The position numbers and the translations under genes are program-made. Below the pieces are notes generated by a model, which saw only the letters and a list, made by a program, of their open reading frames with translations, did not search any database and was not told the origin of the DNA. Below are positions 61,516-64,000 of a DNA stretch of 64,000 bases, in pieces. Position 1 is the stretch's first letter. Every line of letters starts with the position of its first letter. Source of the stretch: Micromonospora chokoriensis (GTDB lineage Bacteria; Actinomycetota; Actinomycetes; Mycobacteriales; Micromonosporaceae); the NCBI RefSeq assembly GCF_000718555.1, contig NZ_JOAN01000018.1, positions 1 to 64,000 on the forward strand. Direction: 5' to 3'.

Positions 61516-62495
61516 GCCGACGCCAGCTCGCTGAGCGCCCGCACGGTGATGGCCCGGGTCAGCGGCAGCTTGAAGCCGTTGTGCCGCAGTGGGCGGGCCT
61601 CGGCCAGCTCCGCGTCGGCGGCCCGTGCCGCCAGCTCCGGGCTGAACGGACGACCACGCAGCTCCTGCTCGGCCCGGTACGCCCGCCACGGCCGGTGCGC
61701 CACCGCCCCGTACGCCAGCCGCACGTCGCGGACCACGTCACCGTCGAGGTCCAGCACCGCGGCCACCGAGCCGGCGGCGAAGGCGAACGAGGCCCGGTCA
61801 CGCACCTTGAGGTACGTCGAGCGGCGCGCGGCCGGCAGTGGTGGCAGCCGGACGGCGGTGATCAGCGTGCCCCGGGCCAGCGTGGTCTCCCGTTCCGGGT
61901 GGGTGCCGGGGGAGCGGTACAGGTCGGCGATCGGGACGTCGCGGGGGCCGTCGGTGTCGTGCACCTGCACCACGGTGTCGAGGGCGGCCAGCGCGACGGC
62001 CAGGTCGGACGGGTGGGTGGCCACGCACTGCTCGGACCAGTCCAGCACCGCCAGGTCGCGGTTCTGGCCATGCAAGGCGGCGCAACCACTGCCCGGCTCC
62101 CGTTTGTTGCACGCCTTTGTGGTGTCCTGGAAGTAGACGCAGCGGGTGCGCTGCAACAGGTTGCCGCCGGTGGTGGCCATGTTGCGCAGCTGCCCGGACG
62201 CGGCGGCGAGCAGAGCGCGGGCCAGCACCGGGTAGTCGCGGCGCACCACCGGGTGGGCGGCGAGGTCGCTGTTGCGCACTGTCGCGCCGATCCGCAGCCC
62301 ACCGTCGGGCAACTCCTCGACGGTGTCCAGCGGGAGCCGGACCACGTCCACCAGCACCTCGGGGCGCTGCACCCCGAGCTTCATCAGGTCCACCAGGTTC
62401 GTCCCACCGCCCAGGTACGCGGCGCGCGGCTCGGCCGCCAGCACGGCGACGGCGTCGGCCACGTCGGCGGGCCGGTGGTAGCGGAACGCTCTCAC
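61512..62495 (-). CDS. Molybdenum aldehyde oxidoreductase, FAD/[4Fe-4S] subunit, PaoB/YagS-like
   Basis: 327 residues. The FAD phosphate loop is LGGGTNLVDLMKLG and the second FAD segment ATTGGNLLQRTRC. A Cys insert (RCVYFQD..ACNKREPGSGC..QC, about residues 117-160) matches the [4Fe-4S]-binding loop known from E. coli PaoB and 4-hydroxybenzoyl-CoA reductase, absent from ordinary xanthine dehydrogenase medium subunits. GTG 62495 overlaps the 2Fe-2S subunit (GTGA). Confidence 0.92.
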   Translation of the reverse strand: MRAFRYHRPADVADAVAVLAAEPRAAYLGGGTNLVDLMKLGVQRPEVLVDVVRLPLDTVEELPDGGLRIGATVRNSDLAAHPVVRRDYPVLARALLAAASGQLRNMATTGGNLLQRTRCVYFQDTTKACNKREPGSGCAALHGQNRDLAVLDWSEQCVATHPSDLAVALAALDTVVQVHDTDGPRDVPIADLYRSPGTHPERETTLARGTLITAVRLPPLPAARRSTYLKVRDRASFAFAAGSVAAVLDLDGDVVRDVRLAYGAVAHRPWRAYRAEQELRGRPFSPELAARAADAELAEARPLRHNGFKLPLTRAITVRALSELASA

Positions 62496-63040
62496 GCCGC
62501 TGCCGTCTCGCGGACGGCCGCGACGATGTGCGGGTACGCGGCACAGCGGCACAGGTTGCCGGCCATCCGCTCGCGGATCTCCACGTCGGTCAGCTCGGCG
62601 GGCGCGTTCAGATCGTCGGTCAACGCGCTGGGCCAACCCATGGAGACCTCGTCGAGCATGCCGCGGGCGGAGCAGAGTTGCCCGGGGGTGCAGTAGCCGC
62701 ATTGGAACGCGTCGTGCGCGATGAACGCGGCCTGCAACGGGGACAGCTCGCCGGGCCCGGCGAGTCCCTCGACGGTGAGCACCGACTGGCCGTCCACCGT
62801 GACCGCGAAGACCAGGCAGCTCTTCACCCGGCGACCGTCCAGCAGCACGGTGCAGGAGCCGCACTGGCCGTGGTCGCAGCCCTTCTTCGCCCCGGTCAGG
62901 TCGAGGTGCTCGCGCAGCGCGTCGAGCAGGGTGGTGCGGTTGTCCAGGGTCACTTCACGCGACGCGCCGTTGACCTCAAACGCCACCCGGGACGAGTAAG
63001 GCTCATCGGTCGTCGTCGCGTTCTCCGGTCCGCCCTGCAC
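62492..63040 (-). CDS. Molybdenum aldehyde oxidoreductase, 2Fe-2S subunit, PaoA/YagT-like
   Basis: 182 residues. Plant-type cluster GCDHGQCGSCTVLLDG with a later Cys (KSCLVF), and second cluster QCGYCTPGQ ... NLCRCAAYP. No Tat signal at the N-terminus (MQGGPENATTTDEP), unlike periplasmic E. coli PaoA, so the complex should be cytoplasmic. GTG 63040 is leaderless-type with TAGTCT 6 nt upstream. First gene of the three-gene operon. Confidence 0.93.
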   Translation of the reverse strand: MQGGPENATTTDEPYSSRVAFEVNGASREVTLDNRTTLLDALREHLDLTGAKKGCDHGQCGSCTVLLDGRRVKSCLVFAVTVDGQSVLTVEGLAGPGELSPLQAAFIAHDAFQCGYCTPGQLCSARGMLDEVSMGWPSALTDDLNAPAELTDVEIRERMAGNLCRCAAYPHIVAAVRETAAA

Positions 63041-63046
63041 CGGCCC

Positions 63047-63052
63047 AGACTA
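63047..63052 (-). promoter_or_regulatory. Leaderless -10 element of the Mo-oxidoreductase operon
   Basis: TAGTCT on the minus strand, exactly 6 nt before GTG 63040. Confidence 0.55.
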
Positions 63053-63111
63053 GCTTTGTCGGTATATCTCAGGGCGAATAACGCAAAGCCGTTCGTACGG
63101 GAGGTGATGCG

Positions 63112-63693
63112 GTGACCGCCGGTCTGCTGCTGGCCGCCGGCGCCGGGCGGCGCTACGGCCGGCCGAAGGCGCTTGTCGAGTTGGACGGAGAGCCGCTGGT
63201 GCGGCGCGGGATCCGGCTGCTGCGCGACGGCGGATGCGCACCCGTGCACGTGGTGCTCGGCGCGGGCGCCGACGAGGTGCCCGCCCTGTCCGGCGCGGTG
63301 CCGATCCTTCACGACCGCTGGCCCGATGGGCTGGGCTCGTCGCTGCTGCGTGGCCTGGCTTCGCTGCCGGCCGCCGTGCCGGCCGCCGTCGTGGTCCTCG
63401 TCGACCAGCCGTTGCTCAGCCCGGTCGCGGTGCGGCGGGTGCGCACGGCGTACGCCGACGGCGCGGTCGTCGCCGTCGCCACCTACGCCGGCCGGCGGGG
63501 GCACCCGATCCTGCTGGGCCGGCAGACCTGGGCGCTGCTGACCGGGTACGCCGTCGGCGACCGAGGCGCTCGTGACCTGCTGCGTGACCGGCCGGACCTG
63601 GTGGTCGAGGTGTCCTGTGACGACGTCGGCTCCCCGGTCGACGTGGACACCCCGGCCGACCTGCTTCGACTGCGTCCGGTCAGCGACGGGTGA
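63112..63693 (+). CDS. MocA-like molybdenum cofactor nucleotidyltransferase
   Basis: 193-residue MobA/MocA-type nucleotidyltransferase. LLLAAGAGRRYGRPKALVEL is the nucleotide motif (in blocks), VVVLVDQPLLSP the metal-binding LxxDxP motif, GHPILLGRQTW and VDVDTPADL the C-terminal blocks. MocA attaches CMP to molybdopterin to give MCD. Placement next to the xanthine-oxidase-family genes supports this. GTG 63112 has GGGAGG 7 nt upstream. Its 3' end overlaps the convergent TMEM175-type gene by 14 bp. Confidence 0.9.
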   Translation: MTAGLLLAAGAGRRYGRPKALVELDGEPLVRRGIRLLRDGGCAPVHVVLGAGADEVPALSGAVPILHDRWPDGLGSSLLRGLASLPAAVPAAVVVLVDQPLLSPVAVRRVRTAYADGAVVAVATYAGRRGHPILLGRQTWALLTGYAVGDRGARDLLRDRPDLVVEVSCDDVGSPVDVDTPADLLRLRPVSDG

Positions 63694-64000
63694 GCCACCG
63701 GGGCAGCCCCTCGCTGGTCACCGCGTGATAGGTGATCATGACGATGACGCCGATCAGGCCCAGCAGCGGATTGACGAACCAGCCGAGCAGGCCGCTGAGC
63801 CCGTACAGGATCAAGCCGGTGACCGGTCGCAGCCGCTGCGTCCGCACGTACTCGGGACTGACCCCGCGCCGAAGCAGCGCCGGGTGTCGGTGCAGGTAGC
63901 CGAAGAACACCAGCCAGGGTGCCGACATCAACGCCGCGGCCAGCGCGTACAGGGCGACGGCGGCGCGTTGGTCGTCGGTGTCGCCATGGGTGAACGCCGA
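63680..64000 (-). CDS. TMEM175/DUF1211-type channel, partial (5' end outside window)
   Basis: C-terminal 106 residues visible. The frame stays open to the window edge (SAFTHGDTDDQRAAVALYALAAALM continues directly into MSAPWLVFFGYLHRHPALL, in blocks), so the ATGs at 63928-63931 are internal. Two or three hydrophobic segments and VSPEYVRTQRLRPVTGLILYGLSG fit the second half of the TMEM175 potassium-channel family. Moderately sure, because the RxxxFSD signature of the first helix is outside the window. Confidence 0.72.
   Translation of the reverse strand, partial: SAFTHGDTDDQRAAVALYALAAALMSAPWLVFFGYLHRHPALLRRGVSPEYVRTQRLRPVTGLILYGLSGLLGWFVNPLLGLIGVIVMITYHAVTSEGLPRWLTRR

Noticed and set aside
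1..64000. CRISPR arrays, tRNA/rRNA genes, IS elements, prophage
   Set aside because: No regularly spaced repeats, no cloverleaf or rRNA signatures noticed, and no transposase, integrase or phage structural proteins among the coding regions.

Overview
The window looks like a chromosomal segment of a high-GC actinomycete, most likely of the Micromonosporaceae (Micromonospora-like). The basis is the extreme GC3 coding bias, a desferrioxamine locus, an SCO5389-family protein, abundant GTG/TTG starts, many 4-bp ATGA/GTGA gene overlaps and many leaderless starts (TANNNT about 6 nt before the start codon). The genus is an inference. I see no rRNA, tRNA, tmRNA, CRISPR array, insertion sequence or integrase.

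Region by region: 0.2-3.9 kb, a secreted subtilase. 3.9-16.1 kb, a complete desferrioxamine-type siderophore divergon around a single IdeR/DmdR iron box at 9595-9613: desE-desA-desB-desC-desD to the right, and two FecCD permeases, a FepC-type ATPase, a penicillin-amidase homologue (DesG-like) and a second siderophore acyltransferase (DesH-like) to the left. 16.1-19.3 kb, two regulator/flavin-or-dehydrogenase pairs (MarR with an FMN reductase and two matching operators; LysR with an SDR). 19.4-21.2 kb, an MFS exporter and a GNAT. 21.3-31.4 kb, an uncharacterised catabolic regulon: LacI and a kinase-fold protein diverge from a cupin and a seven-gene operon (ABC importer, Gfo/Idh/MocA oxidoreductase, DUF993 TIM barrel, sugar isomerase/epimerase TIM barrel, NCS1-type permease), with three near-identical LacI operators. 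31.7-34.8 kb, a second secreted subtilase behind a CebR-type palindrome. 34.9-43.3 kb, HAD, nitronate monooxygenase, HxlR, PhzF, a giant secreted ThuA/sugar-dehydrogenase/PKD/CBM protein, a second PhzF and a DUF1963 protein. 43.4-47.6 kb, a TetR/FAD-monooxygenase pair sharing a tiny leaderless divergent promoter, a PP2C-like protein, a small hypothetical protein, a GNAT and an orphan Phd-like protein. 47.6-50.7 kb, a molybdate importer (modABC) led by an HTH-Mop protein. 51.0-54.4 kb, an SCO5389-family protein, SmpB and a large membrane protein with a lipase-like GHSHG motif. 54.5-57.7 kb, a response regulator fused to a thioredoxin-reductase-like flavoprotein, followed by a cNMP-domain histidine kinase. 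57.8-59.4 kb, NUDIX, then ArsR-SRPBCC. 59.4-63.7 kb, a PaoABC-like molybdenum aldehyde oxidoreductase with a MocA-like cytidylyltransferase. 63.7-64.0 kb, the 3' part of a TMEM175-type channel.

Functional links: iron acquisition (3.9-16.1 kb) and molybdenum (ModABC, MocA and the molybdenum hydroxylase) are the two clear metal themes. The most novel unit is the LacI regulon at 21.3-31.4 kb, possibly extended to the ThuA/dehydrogenase protein at 38-41.5 kb through a perfect form of the same operator. Its gene content suggests uptake and oxidation/elimination-type breakdown of a glycoside or sugar-like compound, but the substrate is unknown.
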